Translations under genes and position numbers: made by a program
Notes under the pieces: model-generated
What the model was told of the DNA's origin: nothing
The model's input: only the letters and a program-made list of their open reading frames with translations
Databases searched by the model: none
Source of the DNA: Verrucomicrobiota bacterium
Lineage (GTDB): Bacteria; Verrucomicrobiota; Lentisphaeria; Victivallales; UBA1829
Direction of reading: 5' to 3'
Length of the DNA stretch: 32,428 nucleotides
NCBI GenBank assembly: GCA_022703965.1
Contig: JAKJHH010000021.1
Coordinates: 1 to 32,428, forward strand
Shown: one piece after another, positions 17,405-26,784 of the stretch
Layout of the letters: each line of letters starts with the position of its first letter
Numbering within the stretch: the first letter of the stretch is position 1

Positions 17405-19592
17405 ATGAAACTCAGGTTCAAAATTGGCGGGGGCTTCGCGGTTATCCTTCTTCTGACATTATTGCTCGGATTGATTTCTCTATTTGCATTTAAGTCGGAT
17501 TAAGTCAGGTTCTGTTTACGTGGCTGATATTAATATGCCGCTGACAGATCAAATGGCAAATATAGAGAAGATTTTTACTTCCATGTTCCTGAATATTCGT
17601 TCTTTTGCGCTGTCAGGCGAAACTAGGTATTATGAACAGGGCATGACGTATCTTAAGGATGAAAAAGATGCCTTCCAGAAGCTTCATAAATTTGCCAATG
17701 AGAAAAAGCTGGAAGGCATTAAAACCGATGTGGATTCGACCCTCAAGATAATGGATGAATATGAGAATCTTACAAAAAAGACCTTTGAAAAGAACAGTGA
17801 CCTTGTAAAGCGTCGAGCTGACTCCGTGGAAGGAGCTAAGCAGGTGATGTCAGGATGTATGGATTTCCTTGCTAAGCTTGATAAGAAAGCAAAGGATGAT
17901 ATCGCCTCAAAATCTCCTTCAGCGGCTGACAGCTATGCAAGAGTGATTGAGTTCAGAACCATGATTGACAGTGTCTATAACATTCGCATAGCCGGACAAA
18001 GTGCTCAGGCGAGACGTGATTCAGGTATAATCAGACAGAGTCAGAAAGATATGGAAAAGATTCATTCGATTCTTGTACCCTTTCAGAAAGCAGCTTCAGA
18101 GTCCGAAAAGGCTTCCTTGGCTAAACTGGAAAAACTCATTATCGATTATTATGAAAATCAGGTAGAGATAGCTGATGATATGGATGCTATACAGAAGCTG
18201 ACGGAGGAACGTGCGAAATCATCAGATGCATTCAAAGCAAACTTAGATAAAATGAGTCAGAACGTCAACACAGACAGCGATGCAAAAGTGGAGTCAAATG
18301 TAAAAATAGCTAATGCCTCGAATTATATTCTCGTTGTCTGTATTATTGTTGTAGTTGCGCTTGGCGTTGTGATTGCGTTTATCATTACAAGAATGATAAG
18401 CCGTCCTGTCATGCAAACAGCCGAACTTGCCGGAGCGATGGCGGCGGGAGATATGACTCAGCGCCTGAAAGTCAACTCCAAGGATGAACTTGGAGATATG
18501 GCAAATGCGCTCAACAGTACATGCGAGAAGCTTGCTGCAATGCTGAAGACGATTCAGGCAAGTTCGGCAACTCTTGCGAATTCTGCATCCGAGGTATCTG
18601 GAATATCCTCAAGAATCGCCTCTGGAGCCGAGGAAATGACATCACAGGCGACAGCTATTGCCGGGGCTACTGAAGAGATGTCTGCGAACATCAAATCCGT
18701 TGATAATGCTGCCGCGAACATGAACCGCAACTCTCAAGCCGTTTCGGCGGCGGCTACTCAGATATCGCATAATATGTCCACAGTGGCTTCAGCGGTTGAG
18801 CAGTCGCAGAACAATGTTTCCTCATTGGCCTCGGCATCTGAAGAGATGTCCGCGACAATCAGTGAAATTGCTCAGAATACCGAGAAGGCAAACCATACCA
18901 CGGGCAATGCGGTTAAAGCTGTAGAACAGGCTTCTGAGCAGGTTACAGCGCTTGCAACATCCTCGCAGGAAATCAATCAGATTGTTTCGGTTATCATGGA
19001 TATTGCCGAGCAGACAAAACTGCTTGCCTTGAATGCGACTATCGAGGCTGCGAGAGCAGGAGAAGCCGGAAAAGGTTTTGCAGTTGTAGCCAGTGAAGTC
19101 AAGGAGCTTGCCAAGCAGACGAATGAGGCTACTGAAGACATTAAGAAACGCGTCGAAGGCATGCAGGATACAACCAGATCCACTGTGGATAAGATCAGCC
19201 AGATCAACTCCGTCATACGTGAGGTCAATGAAATTGTCGGCGTGATCGCAACCGCCGTTGAAGAGCAGAATGTTACGATGAAGACAAACTCTGAAAGCAT
19301 TTCTCAGGTTGCCGGAGGCATTCAGGAAGTTGCGCGGAATGTGTCTGAAGTCAATTCGGGCGTAAGTGAGATCGCCAAAAGTATTTCCGAGGTTGCGGAA
19401 GGTTCCGACAGCGTTGCAAAGAGTGCTTCAGAAGCTTCAATTGGAGCCGGTGAAGTTTCCAAGAATGTCGGTGGTATCAGTCAGAGTGTTGCTGAAAGCA
19501 GTCATGAATCTGCCCAGCTCAATCAGGCGGCTGTCAAGCTCGCCCAGATGGCTGACGAGCTTAAAGATATGGTTTCAATGTTCAAAGTTTAA
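17405..19592 (+). CDS. Methyl-accepting chemotaxis protein, frameshifted in the first membrane segment
   Basis: The ATG at 17405 starts a typical receptor N-terminus ([17 protein letters not shown], first membrane helix), but the frame hits TAA at 17501-17503. Removing one T from 17489-17491 joins it to the long frame beginning [16 protein letters not shown] and gives 728 residues. Then come a helical periplasmic sensor (about 250 residues), a second membrane helix ([20 protein letters not shown], about 18325-18390), a HAMP domain ([20 protein letters not shown]) and a long cytoplasmic coiled coil. The signalling tip [20 protein letters not shown] is intact. It should pass ligand information to CheA/CheW; no CheR-docking pentapeptide is seen at the C-terminus. 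As written only the soluble part is translatable, from a poor TTG at 17484. Confidence 0.9.
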
Positions 19593-19608
19593 GCAACCCC
19601 CCATAACA

Positions 19609-19659
19609 GCGCTTGAGTCGGTTTTTTCTGAGTTGCCGGCTCAAGCGCACTTCGTTTTT
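19609..19659. terminator. Hairpin between convergent genes, probable terminator
   Basis: GCGCTTGAGTCGG (19609-19621) pairs with CCGGCTCAAGCGC (19636-19648) over 13 positions with one G-U wobble and a 14-base loop. A T-rich run (GTTTTT) follows at 19654-19659. The loop itself holds six T residues next to the left arm. It lies between the chemoreceptor stop and the LamG gene stop and could serve both strands. Confidence 0.65.
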
Positions 19660-19666
19660 AAACTGC

Positions 19667-20338
19667 TTATTTTTCAGTTTCTATTGTGAGTTTTTCCATG
19701 CTGCCGAGGAAACGGGTCGGAGCGAAGCCGTCGCGAAGCTGGCCGACACAGAACCATTCAGTCGTAATGTTGAAGTTTTTAAGGATACTGCCGCGTCCGG
19801 CTTCTTTGCCGTCGATGTAAAGAACGGCCTCGCCGTTCTGTCTGTCTATTATGGCTTTGACGGTCTGCCATTCACCGATCTTGATACTGTCTGCCTGAGT
19901 TTTGACAGCAGAACCTTCTTTGCCGTTTCCGGTTTCGAGAATAAGACAGCCGTCGCCTTTCATGTAGGAATTGATGAAGAAGCGTATGCCATCCTTAGTG
20001 TAGCCGCCTGTCGTTGTAGTAAGAATCATCATGCTGTTCTGTGATTTTGCGGGTTTGATGACTGCTTCGATACTGAATTTGTCAGTGAAATTGATGCCGC
20101 CGACTCTGATTCCTCCGTCTCCGCTGAAAATAAGGGATTTCAGTCCGGCAGGGGAGTTCTCAAATTTTGCGTCGCGCTCCAGAATCTCGGAATCAAGAGC
20201 GGAGACAGTTTCTTTCACATTGCCACTTGTGAAGCCGAGTTCCAGACTCTTTACCTGCTCCGCGAAAAGAGCAGGGGTGAGGAGAGCGCTTGCGAAAATT
20301 GAACTCAGTGCGATAAGGTTCTTAAGATTGTTTTCCAT
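19667..20338 (-). CDS. Secreted stand-alone LamG (concanavalin-like) domain protein
   Basis: A 223-residue protein with an N-terminal signal peptide (NLIALSSIFASALLTPALFA) and one LamG/concanavalin A-like jelly roll filling the rest (GGYTKDGIRFFINSY, EWQTVKAIIDRQNG, VLYIDGKEAGRG, WFCVGQLRDG). No catalytic residues are recognisable, so a glycan-binding or surface-adhesion role is inferred. AAAGGA lies seven bases before the ATG, inside the end of the upstream DUF6259-like gene; the coding regions overlap by 34 bases. It closely resembles the LamG part of the GH50/42-like enzyme two genes upstream, suggesting that both recognise the same glycan. Last gene of the five-gene operon. Confidence 0.85.
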   Translation of the reverse strand: MENNLKNLIALSSIFASALLTPALFAEQVKSLELGFTSGNVKETVSALDSEILERDAKFENSPAGLKSLIFSGDGGIRVGGINFTDKFSIEAVIKPAKSQNSMMILTTTTGGYTKDGIRFFINSYMKGDGCLILETGNGKEGSAVKTQADSIKIGEWQTVKAIIDRQNGEAVLYIDGKEAGRGSILKNFNITTEWFCVGQLRDGFAPTRFLGSMEKLTIETEK

Positions 20339-23292
20339 GTGGAATCCTTTTCGATTTTGATTTTAAAGACTTTCCTGTAATTTTCGCCGGAGGCCGGAGT
20401 CTTGAAATAGACGAATCCGTTTTTATGCTCAAGTTCTGCTTTGCTGCCGTCCTCGAAAGTGATGGAGAGCGCTCTGCCGTCCGTAAGTTTTTCCGGGATG
20501 CCTGTCACTGTGCCGGGTATGGCGAAGACATAGGCATCGTTTCCCGAAGGGCAGATGTACATGAATTCCGTCATATTCTTCAGGTATCCGGCAATGAGAT
20601 CGGGCGAGCTGATTCTGAAGCCATACGGGGCAAGTCCGTCAATTTCTTTTGCGCTGAGACTTGCCTGAATTTTCATGTCGCCGTAAACGGAATTTACAGT
20701 TCCGTACTCGCCGCCTTCCCATGAGTGAGAGAAGTCCTTGAGTTTTGCTCCTGTGTAGCGCGAGGCTATTGTTTTCTGGACGACACCAAGGAACTTCAGC
20801 CATTCTACGCGCTCTGCGGAATCGGCTCTTTTCTGGTTGAACTGGAAGATCATTGAGTAGCCGAGCGCGAGAGTCCACGAGAGCATGCGGGGATCGTTTA
20901 CGCTCTGTCCGAGGTCGTGATGAGTCATTGAAACCTTATCGTGAGCCAGTGCGTGCGAAAGCGGGAATATTGTCCATGTTTCGGGATTGTAGAATTCCAT
21001 TATATGACGTGTTCCGCCTGCCTCTTCGTTTCTGCGCGGCATGAGGTCGAAAGTCAGTCCGCAGGTCTGAACTTCGCTGTCGAGTACGCCTGACCAGGCA
21101 TCTTCGGTTGAAAGCAGCGTGCGTTTGGAGTCTTCTCTGACCATCGAGACCATTCCTTCTGCATAAGCGTAGGGTGTCGGCGAGGCTGGATTCAGGTCGT
21201 ATTGCCAGTCTCTTGCACCGCACTGATCCTGAAAAATTATGTCTACAGGATATTCCTTAGTGAACTGATCTATTACTTTGCGGTTGATGTACTGGACGTC
21301 AGGATGCCAGAGGGTTGTCGTCCATCCGTCATTATGCTTGCCGTAGACCTCGTGACGGGGTTTGTTTTCGAGTGTCCTGAGCAGTCCTGCATCGCCTTTT
21401 TCGAGGAAATAAGGACCTTTAGGAGTATCGCACCACCATGTCGGATTTGTGTAGGGCATTACAAGGTGTCCGCGTTTCTGAGATTCAGCGATCACTTTTT
21501 TGAACTCTTCAGGGCTCCCGTATTTAGGGTTGGGCGGAAGGTGATCGGGATATTCCTTGTCGAAGCCGCCTTTGAGGTAACGGACAAGGTGAATTATTGA
21601 AGGAGACGGGATTTTGTCGAGGGATGCCAGTTCACCTGAGGCGGTGGGGAATTCCATTTTAACGAGTATGGCATTTTTGATTTTTTCGAGCTTGTCCGCA
21701 TCAAGTTTATCTGCAAGAGATTTCTTTATCGCATTGGCCTTGCAGAATTCGTCTGAGGCTTCGAGTATTGAACAGCCGGAAAGGACTCTGATTTCAGGAA
21801 GCTTCATTGATTCGTCTTTTTTGAGGTAAATTCCGAAACGGCGCTTGAGGTATCCGCCTTCCTCAGAACCGCCTGCCGAGAATTCGACAGGGACGATGAT
21901 ATTGGACTTATTGACTGCTCCGCTCCATTCGGGATAGTTTTGCGGCTGAACACCGAATATTGCGATATCTCCTGATTTGAGCTTGAAATGATAGAAGTCC
22001 GCAAAAGAACCGGGGCTTTTGTTTCTTTCGAGAGGGCCGGTGCTCAGGAAACGGGCGGGAAGCATTTCATAATAGAAAGGATGTCCTGAGGTCTCGAACC
22101 AGAAGCCGCCTTTTTTGACGAAGTTTTCGATCAGAGCCAGCGATTCGCCGAGCTTGCCTTCTCCGCTCGAAACCATCATTTCACCGTAAGGATTAAGAAT
22201 TGCTGCGCAATTTTGATTTGAAGCGGCATTTTTGAGCTCGTCTATTGAGGAAATGACGCGCAGTTTCAGCTTTCCGGCTTTTACTGCGGAAAGATTGCTC
22301 ATCATATTTTCCCAGTCGTTGACGGATATCGTAGTCCAGAAGCCCATGCCGGGGGCGTTGGGGAAGCGGATTATACAGATTTCACCGCGTCCGTCTTTCA
22401 GCATTTGAGAGCTGATTTTTTCGAGCGTAAGTTCAGTGAGCTTTTTGATGGTTTCCGCATATTCGCGTTCAGCGGCGGCACCGGGTCTGAAAAGAAAGCC
22501 TTTGCCGCCGAAAGAAGAGCCGCCGTAATAGATGTTTCCGTCCGATTCGGCGATTACGAGCTCACATTTATTTCTGAAGGTAGGACGTATTGCCTTTACG
22601 CTTTTTCCGTTGAGCTCAAGAGCGGCTTTGCCGAGGAAGTTTGCACCTTTTTCGCTTATCAAGAGAGGGGCTTCTTTTGCGCCGTCATTTTTTTCAGCAA
22701 GCTTATCGGCAATTGTGCCTGAAATCTGTCCCTGATAAACTTTATCCGTCCAGCGGAATACGTTTGTGTCGTCAGCATGATCTCTGAAGAATTCCTTGTT
22801 GAAGGCCGTGCCGACCGTGCGCGGCCAGCGTGTCTGGCAGATGAAAGACTCGATCTTTTCAGGATCGACGCAGAGGGTGCCGGGAGCCGAAAAGCCCATA
22901 ATCGGAGTCGAAGCAAGATTTTTCAATTCACTTTTGAAAGCTATATATTTATCTTCGGGCTGTACTTCTATGGAGCTTTCAATACTCTTGTTTTTATATT
23001 TGAATATGAGTTTCCTGTTTTCGATTATGCTGTATGAGAACTCGCAGTCAGCGGCTTTCAGTGTTTTTTTGTCGTCGATTGCGGCTTCCCAGAGGCCGGA
23101 CGAGGAGCTTTTCAGACTCGAAACAGTTCCATTCTGGATGAATTTATTGATGGAGCCGTTTTTGCTGCTGAATTCTACAGTGTAATTTTCTCCTTTTACA
23201 ATTATGCTGCTATCGTTTTCGGAGACGGATGCTGCCTGAAGAATCTGTGTTGTCGCGACTATGAATGCTACGATGCTTAAGCTGAATTTCAT
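20305..23292 (-). CDS. Large secreted DUF6259-like glycoside hydrolase candidate
   Basis: A 995-residue protein with a signal peptide (FSLSIVAFIVATTQILQAAS). The N-terminal ~300 residues are a beta-sandwich of the type found before GH barrels (YTVEFSSKNGSINKF, KLIFKYKNKSIESSI). A middle ThuA/GATase-like segment follows (AILNPYGEMMVSSGEG, FVKKGGFWFETSGHPFYYE). Then comes a TIM-barrel region (HLVRYLKGGFDKEYPDH, MPYTNPTWWCDTP), with candidate catalytic Asp689 in IIFQDQCGARDW and another acidic site in LSTEDAWSG. A beta-rich C-terminus ends the protein. This architecture recalls DUF6259 proteins, distantly like GH101/GH36-type enzymes; no activity can be assigned. AAAGGAG five bases before the ATG overlaps the stop of the upstream gene (10-base gap), so it is co-transcribed. 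Confidence 0.7.
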   Translation of the reverse strand: MKFSLSIVAFIVATTQILQAASVSENDSSIIVKGENYTVEFSSKNGSINKFIQNGTVSSLKSSSSGLWEAAIDDKKTLKAADCEFSYSIIENRKLIFKYKNKSIESSIEVQPEDKYIAFKSELKNLASTPIMGFSAPGTLCVDPEKIESFICQTRWPRTVGTAFNKEFFRDHADDTNVFRWTDKVYQGQISGTIADKLAEKNDGAKEAPLLISEKGANFLGKAALELNGKSVKAIRPTFRNKCELVIAESDGNIYYGGSSFGGKGFLFRPGAAAEREYAETIKKLTELTLEKISSQMLKDGRGEICIIRFPNAPGMGFWTTISVNDWENMMSNLSAVKAGKLKLRVISSIDELKNAASNQNCAAILNPYGEMMVSSGEGKLGESLALIENFVKKGGFWFETSGHPFYYEMLPARFLSTGPLERNKSPGSFADFYHFKLKSGDIAIFGVQPQNYPEWSGAVNKSNIIVPVEFSAGGSEEGGYLKRRFGIYLKKDESMKLPEIRVLSGCSILEASDEFCKANAIKKSLADKLDADKLEKIKNAILVKMEFPTASGELASLDKIPSPSIIHLVRYLKGGFDKEYPDHLPPNPKYGSPEEFKKVIAESQKRGHLVMPYTNPTWWCDTPKGPYFLEKGDAGLLRTLENKPRHEVYGKHNDGWTTTLWHPDVQYINRKVIDQFTKEYPVDIIFQDQCGARDWQYDLNPASPTPYAYAEGMVSMVREDSKRTLLSTEDAWSGVLDSEVQTCGLTFDLMPRRNEEAGGTRHIMEFYNPETWTIFPLSHALAHDKVSMTHHDLGQSVNDPRMLSWTLALGYSMIFQFNQKRADSAERVEWLKFLGVVQKTIASRYTGAKLKDFSHSWEGGEYGTVNSVYGDMKIQASLSAKEIDGLAPYGFRISSPDLIAGYLKNMTEFMYICPSGNDAYVFAIPGTVTGIPEKLTDGRALSITFEDGSKAELEHKNGFVYFKTPASGENYRKVFKIKIEKDSTWKTILRTLSH

Positions 23293-23302
23293 GTCTGCTC
23301 CT

Positions 23303-26089
23303 TTATTCGAGTATTACAGATTGATAGGTTTTTATATCTGAATGTCCGTATTCCTGCGGGAAATAAGCTTTTATGTAGCTTTCATCAAGGTCATCCACAA
23401 TGACTGCGAACTTGAAGCTTGAGGCTTTTTCCGGTGTGATTCCGGTGTGCTTCCACGGAATGCGGGCGGAGAGTTTCCAGATGCCGTTTGCGTTTGAGAA
23501 ATCTATTTTGACGTCCTTCAGGCTGCTGTTTGCGGATGGACCGCTCCACGCGTAGGCTTCCGGAGCTGAGCCGTCGGAATGGCCGCAGACTGCAATTTGA
23601 GCGTCGTTGAACCAGATTTCGATGGTATCGCCGTTCCAGATATCTTCACCGTGTTTATCGTTGATAAATTTATCGTCCATGATTTCCGCGTCGAGAATGA
23701 AAGCATCCTTATCCCATGAGAGCTTTAGCAGAGGCGAGAAGTTTTCCTTTTTGATGGAGCTTCTGACAAAAGGAATGATTTCGAGTTTGCTGTCTTTTTG
23801 TATTTTGAGCGGAGTTTTTGAGCTTTTTGTAGACTCAGGACGATAGAACTTATTCATATCGAGCGTGAAAGCTTTTTCGAGACCCTGATGTATTCTGAAA
23901 ACGCGTGCATTAGTTTTTCTTGCTTCCTCGATGAGCTCATAATAAGGCTGGTCGCACTGAGTTACGAAGCCGAAATTATGGTTTTCGCCGCCGATGGTTT
24001 TTGCTCCGGGAGACTGGTCTGCGGACTCAAACCATGAGAAGCCTGCGAAGAGAGGATTTGCGGCGATATTTTCCACATAATGTCTGTAGGCGAGTCCGCG
24101 TTCTTCCTGAGTCTGACATGTGCTGGTTTCACCGTAGGAGCGGAGTCCCTTGCCGGTACAGACGAAGGAGAATTCCGTCATCATCAGAGGCTTGCCGATT
24201 TTTTTGAAGGTGTCCATATGTCTGTTAGCCCAGTTCATCTCAAGGCTGTAATCATGAAGGAGGATTCCGTCGCAGTAGGGAGCTCCGGCTTCAATCCAGT
24301 ATATGGACTGGAGCGTGCAATGGGCATCGCCGAAGACAAGGTGATTCGGGTCGATTGATTTAAAATATTTCTGAACTTTTTCGTGGTAAAGTTTTGAGGC
24401 AATAACAGTGAATTCATCCATCAGGTTCTGAGGAATTTTGAAGTTTGCAATGACTTTATTGCGTGCCTCGGAAGGACTCATGCCAAGCATTTCAGCGGTC
24501 TTGGCTTCTCCTATTTTTTCCAGAAGGAAGTCTATGAAAGCTTTTTTGGCCGGGATTTCCTTTTCGGTCTTCATGAGTTCCTTGAATGTCTTTGGTCCCC
24601 AGCCGTTTTCATTCTGGAAGACCCAGCCGATGAGATACGGATCATCTTTCATTGAAAGTATGGTTTTTTCCATGTTCTTGAGCGCTTCATCAAAACGCGG
24701 ATCAAAGGGATCTGAAGATGGATTATCCTTGCCGATTCCAGGGTATCCGTAGGCGTTGATGTCGTAAAGATATGGCAGCTTAAGTTCTGGCTCAATCCAC
24801 CACTGTCCGGCGGCGTTGAAGCCCCAGTCATTGAGACGTTTCATGGTCACATCCGCCCATATTTTTCTGAACTCTTGCCCATATTTGCGCTTGAGATTGG
24901 CGGCGGGAAAACTGATGCTGTCTTTTCTGCTGTAGGCATCAGGGAATTCATTTTTATCGGGCAGCTCGCTGAAGATATCTCTTGGGCTGCCGTCCTTGTT
25001 TTTGAGCGGAGTACCGCGTCCGAACTTTGTATAATTGAGGCTGTCCATCCCTTTCAGGAAAAAGAGGTGTCCTTCGGGACTGACGAGCCACCAGCGTCCA
25101 TCCACTTTCTCGAAGCGGAAGAAGCCTGTAGCCTTAAAATTGCCGGCAGAGAGTTCTCCTCCGTACATATCGCATCCGTCGGCAGGAAGAGGCTTTGTGT
25201 TTTTCAGTAAATCAGCTTCTTTTTGAGCGTCGGCAACGAGATCTGCATCTGATTTGATTTTGTCCGGCCAGTCCGCGAGATTGTACTGTCCGTATTTATC
25301 TAGAAGGGGAATCGCCTGAATTTTTGATGAGGCTGCTGCGCTGTCCGCTGGCGGTTCATCGTTGAGTTTTAGATTATGGAGAGCCTTGATTTCCTCATCG
25401 CTCAGTATACCGGTGTAGAGGCGGAATTCGCTGATTTCACCCTTGAATCTGCTGACTGAACCGGAAGCGTTAACGAACTGGCCGATATACCATTCTTTAA
25501 CTTTTAGAGAGGATGGCATGAGGACAGAGCCTGCTGAAAGGATTTTCTGTCCGTCAACGTAGAGATAAGTTTCTCCGCTCTGTGTATTGCTTGTGACGGC
25601 GACACTGAGCCATTGTCCTGCTGGGATTACGGCGGATTTACTGCCTGTATCGCCGCCTTTTTCGCCATTGCCGCATTCAAAACGCAGGAATCGGTTGTTT
25701 GTGTCAAAGGAATTGATGAAGAATCTGAAACCGTTTTTTGTATAGCCGCCTTCGCTGTTCGAGGCTATTATCATGCTGCTGTTATTATCGTCAGCGCGAA
25801 GTCTGGCGAAAATGCTGAAGCTTTTTGGGAATTCGGTCTCTCCTGCTTTAAGGCGGGTGCTACCGTCGAAAACGATTGCTTCATCGCCGTTCGAGGTCTT
25901 GGCGAAGCTTATTTTTCCTTCCGGTACTGCCTGGATACCGTCGCAACGGATTTTTCCGTTATCGACGTGTACTTTCATGATTCTAAGCACTTTTGATGAA
26001 TCGCTTTTCATATCCTGAGCCGGACTCGAAAAGATGGCAAGACTCAGGAAAGAAGACAAGAAGAGGGTCTTGATGTGAGCTTTTCTCAT
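23303..26089 (-). CDS. Secreted LamG - GH50/GH42-like glycosidase - CBM9-like enzyme
   Basis: A 928-residue protein with signal peptide (TLFLSSFLSLAIFSSPAQ). Residues about 60-240 are a LamG domain. The barrel opens with VDGRWWLVSPEGHLFFLKG, a signature of GH50-type agarases and relatives. Proposed acid/base is Glu494 in GWVFQNENGW and nucleophile Glu639 in MMTEFSF, the layout of clan GH-A retaining enzymes. The C-terminal ~170 residues form a CBM9/DOMON-like domain (FILDAEIMDD, WNGDTIEIWFND, ARIPWKHTG). This points to cleavage of a beta-galactoside-type polysaccharide (inference). AGGAG ten bases before the ATG lies at the end of the upstream pseudopilin gene. GH50 against GH42-like subfamily cannot be settled by eye. 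Confidence 0.8.
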   Translation of the reverse strand: MRKAHIKTLFLSSFLSLAIFSSPAQDMKSDSSKVLRIMKVHVDNGKIRCDGIQAVPEGKISFAKTSNGDEAIVFDGSTRLKAGETEFPKSFSIFARLRADDNNSSMIIASNSEGGYTKNGFRFFINSFDTNNRFLRFECGNGEKGGDTGSKSAVIPAGQWLSVAVTSNTQSGETYLYVDGQKILSAGSVLMPSSLKVKEWYIGQFVNASGSVSRFKGEISEFRLYTGILSDEEIKALHNLKLNDEPPADSAAASSKIQAIPLLDKYGQYNLADWPDKIKSDADLVADAQKEADLLKNTKPLPADGCDMYGGELSAGNFKATGFFRFEKVDGRWWLVSPEGHLFFLKGMDSLNYTKFGRGTPLKNKDGSPRDIFSELPDKNEFPDAYSRKDSISFPAANLKRKYGQEFRKIWADVTMKRLNDWGFNAAGQWWIEPELKLPYLYDINAYGYPGIGKDNPSSDPFDPRFDEALKNMEKTILSMKDDPYLIGWVFQNENGWGPKTFKELMKTEKEIPAKKAFIDFLLEKIGEAKTAEMLGMSPSEARNKVIANFKIPQNLMDEFTVIASKLYHEKVQKYFKSIDPNHLVFGDAHCTLQSIYWIEAGAPYCDGILLHDYSLEMNWANRHMDTFKKIGKPLMMTEFSFVCTGKGLRSYGETSTCQTQEERGLAYRHYVENIAANPLFAGFSWFESADQSPGAKTIGGENHNFGFVTQCDQPYYELIEEARKTNARVFRIHQGLEKAFTLDMNKFYRPESTKSSKTPLKIQKDSKLEIIPFVRSSIKKENFSPLLKLSWDKDAFILDAEIMDDKFINDKHGEDIWNGDTIEIWFNDAQIAVCGHSDGSAPEAYAWSGPSANSSLKDVKIDFSNANGIWKLSARIPWKHTGITPEKASSFKFAVIVDDLDESYIKAYFPQEYGHSDIKTYQSVILE

Positions 26090-26772
26090 TATGTGGAACT
26101 CCTATTTGGATGTATGTGAAAAGATGTCGTCCTGATTTCCCTTGAGTGACAGATAACTGCGTCCGTCAACGTGGAGCGCGTGCCCATGTCATGAATCGGG
26201 ATTGCCTCATGTATGTTGGTTCCCGGAGACCATGGCTGGCAGATTGGACAGAATACTCCACCGACCGTTTTTTGTGTGTCGGTTCTTATCGTGTCAGTAA
26301 TCATGAGACGTTTTGAGGCATTCTTGTAATCCTGAAGTCTTGGATATCTGGCGTATCCGAAATTATGGGTTTCCAGAGGGCTGAGTCCGCCTCCACCCCA
26401 GGTTGTATCAATCTGTGCATCTGTAAATGATGGACAACGCCAGATTCCGGAACAAGCGGTTCCAAGTGGTTCATAATCCCATTTGCTGACAGAGAGGTAT
26501 CCGCCGTTTACGAGAATATTGCGCCACCAGCCTTTTTGAACATATGAAGCGAAATTTGCACCGTAATTCATACATGGAAGATACCCTGCAAAATCATTGG
26601 AATATAGACCCATACCGAGGCCGATCTGTTTGAGATTACTACGGCAGAGGATTGTTTTTGCCTTGTCCCTCGCGCTTTGGAGGGCAGGAAGCAGCATGCC
26701 CGCGAGTATTGCGATGATGGCAATGACAATCAGGAGCTCAATGAGAGTGAAATGTTTTTTTCTGGATTTCAT
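26089..26772 (-). CDS. Type IV pseudopilin-like protein with a shifted C-terminus
   Basis: Leader MKSRKKH, then [16 protein letters not shown] (Glu12 at +5), [12 protein letters not shown] and a soluble domain with cysteines ([18 protein letters not shown]). As written it has 227 residues, and the final ~35 do not resemble the family. Inserting one G into the GGG at 26183-26185 restores [19 protein letters not shown], the normal C-terminal H/DG pattern, and moves the stop to 26104-26102, just before the AGGAG of the next gene. So the written end overlapping the next ATG is probably an artefact of a one-base deletion. It is second in the operon, 12 bases after the LacI gene (GAGGAT before the ATG). 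Residue -1 is His. Confidence 0.88.
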   Translation of the reverse strand: MKSRKKHFTLIELLIVIAIIAILAGMLLPALQSARDKAKTILCRSNLKQIGLGMGLYSNDFAGYLPCMNYGANFASYVQKGWWRNILVNGGYLSVSKWDYEPLGTACSGIWRCPSFTDAQIDTTWGGGGLSPLETHNFGYARYPRLQDYKNASKRLMITDTIRTDTQKTVGGVFCPICQPWSPGTNIHEAIPIHDMGTRSTLTDAVICHSREIRTTSFHIHPNRSST

Positions 26773-26784
26773 GTTATCCTCGGC

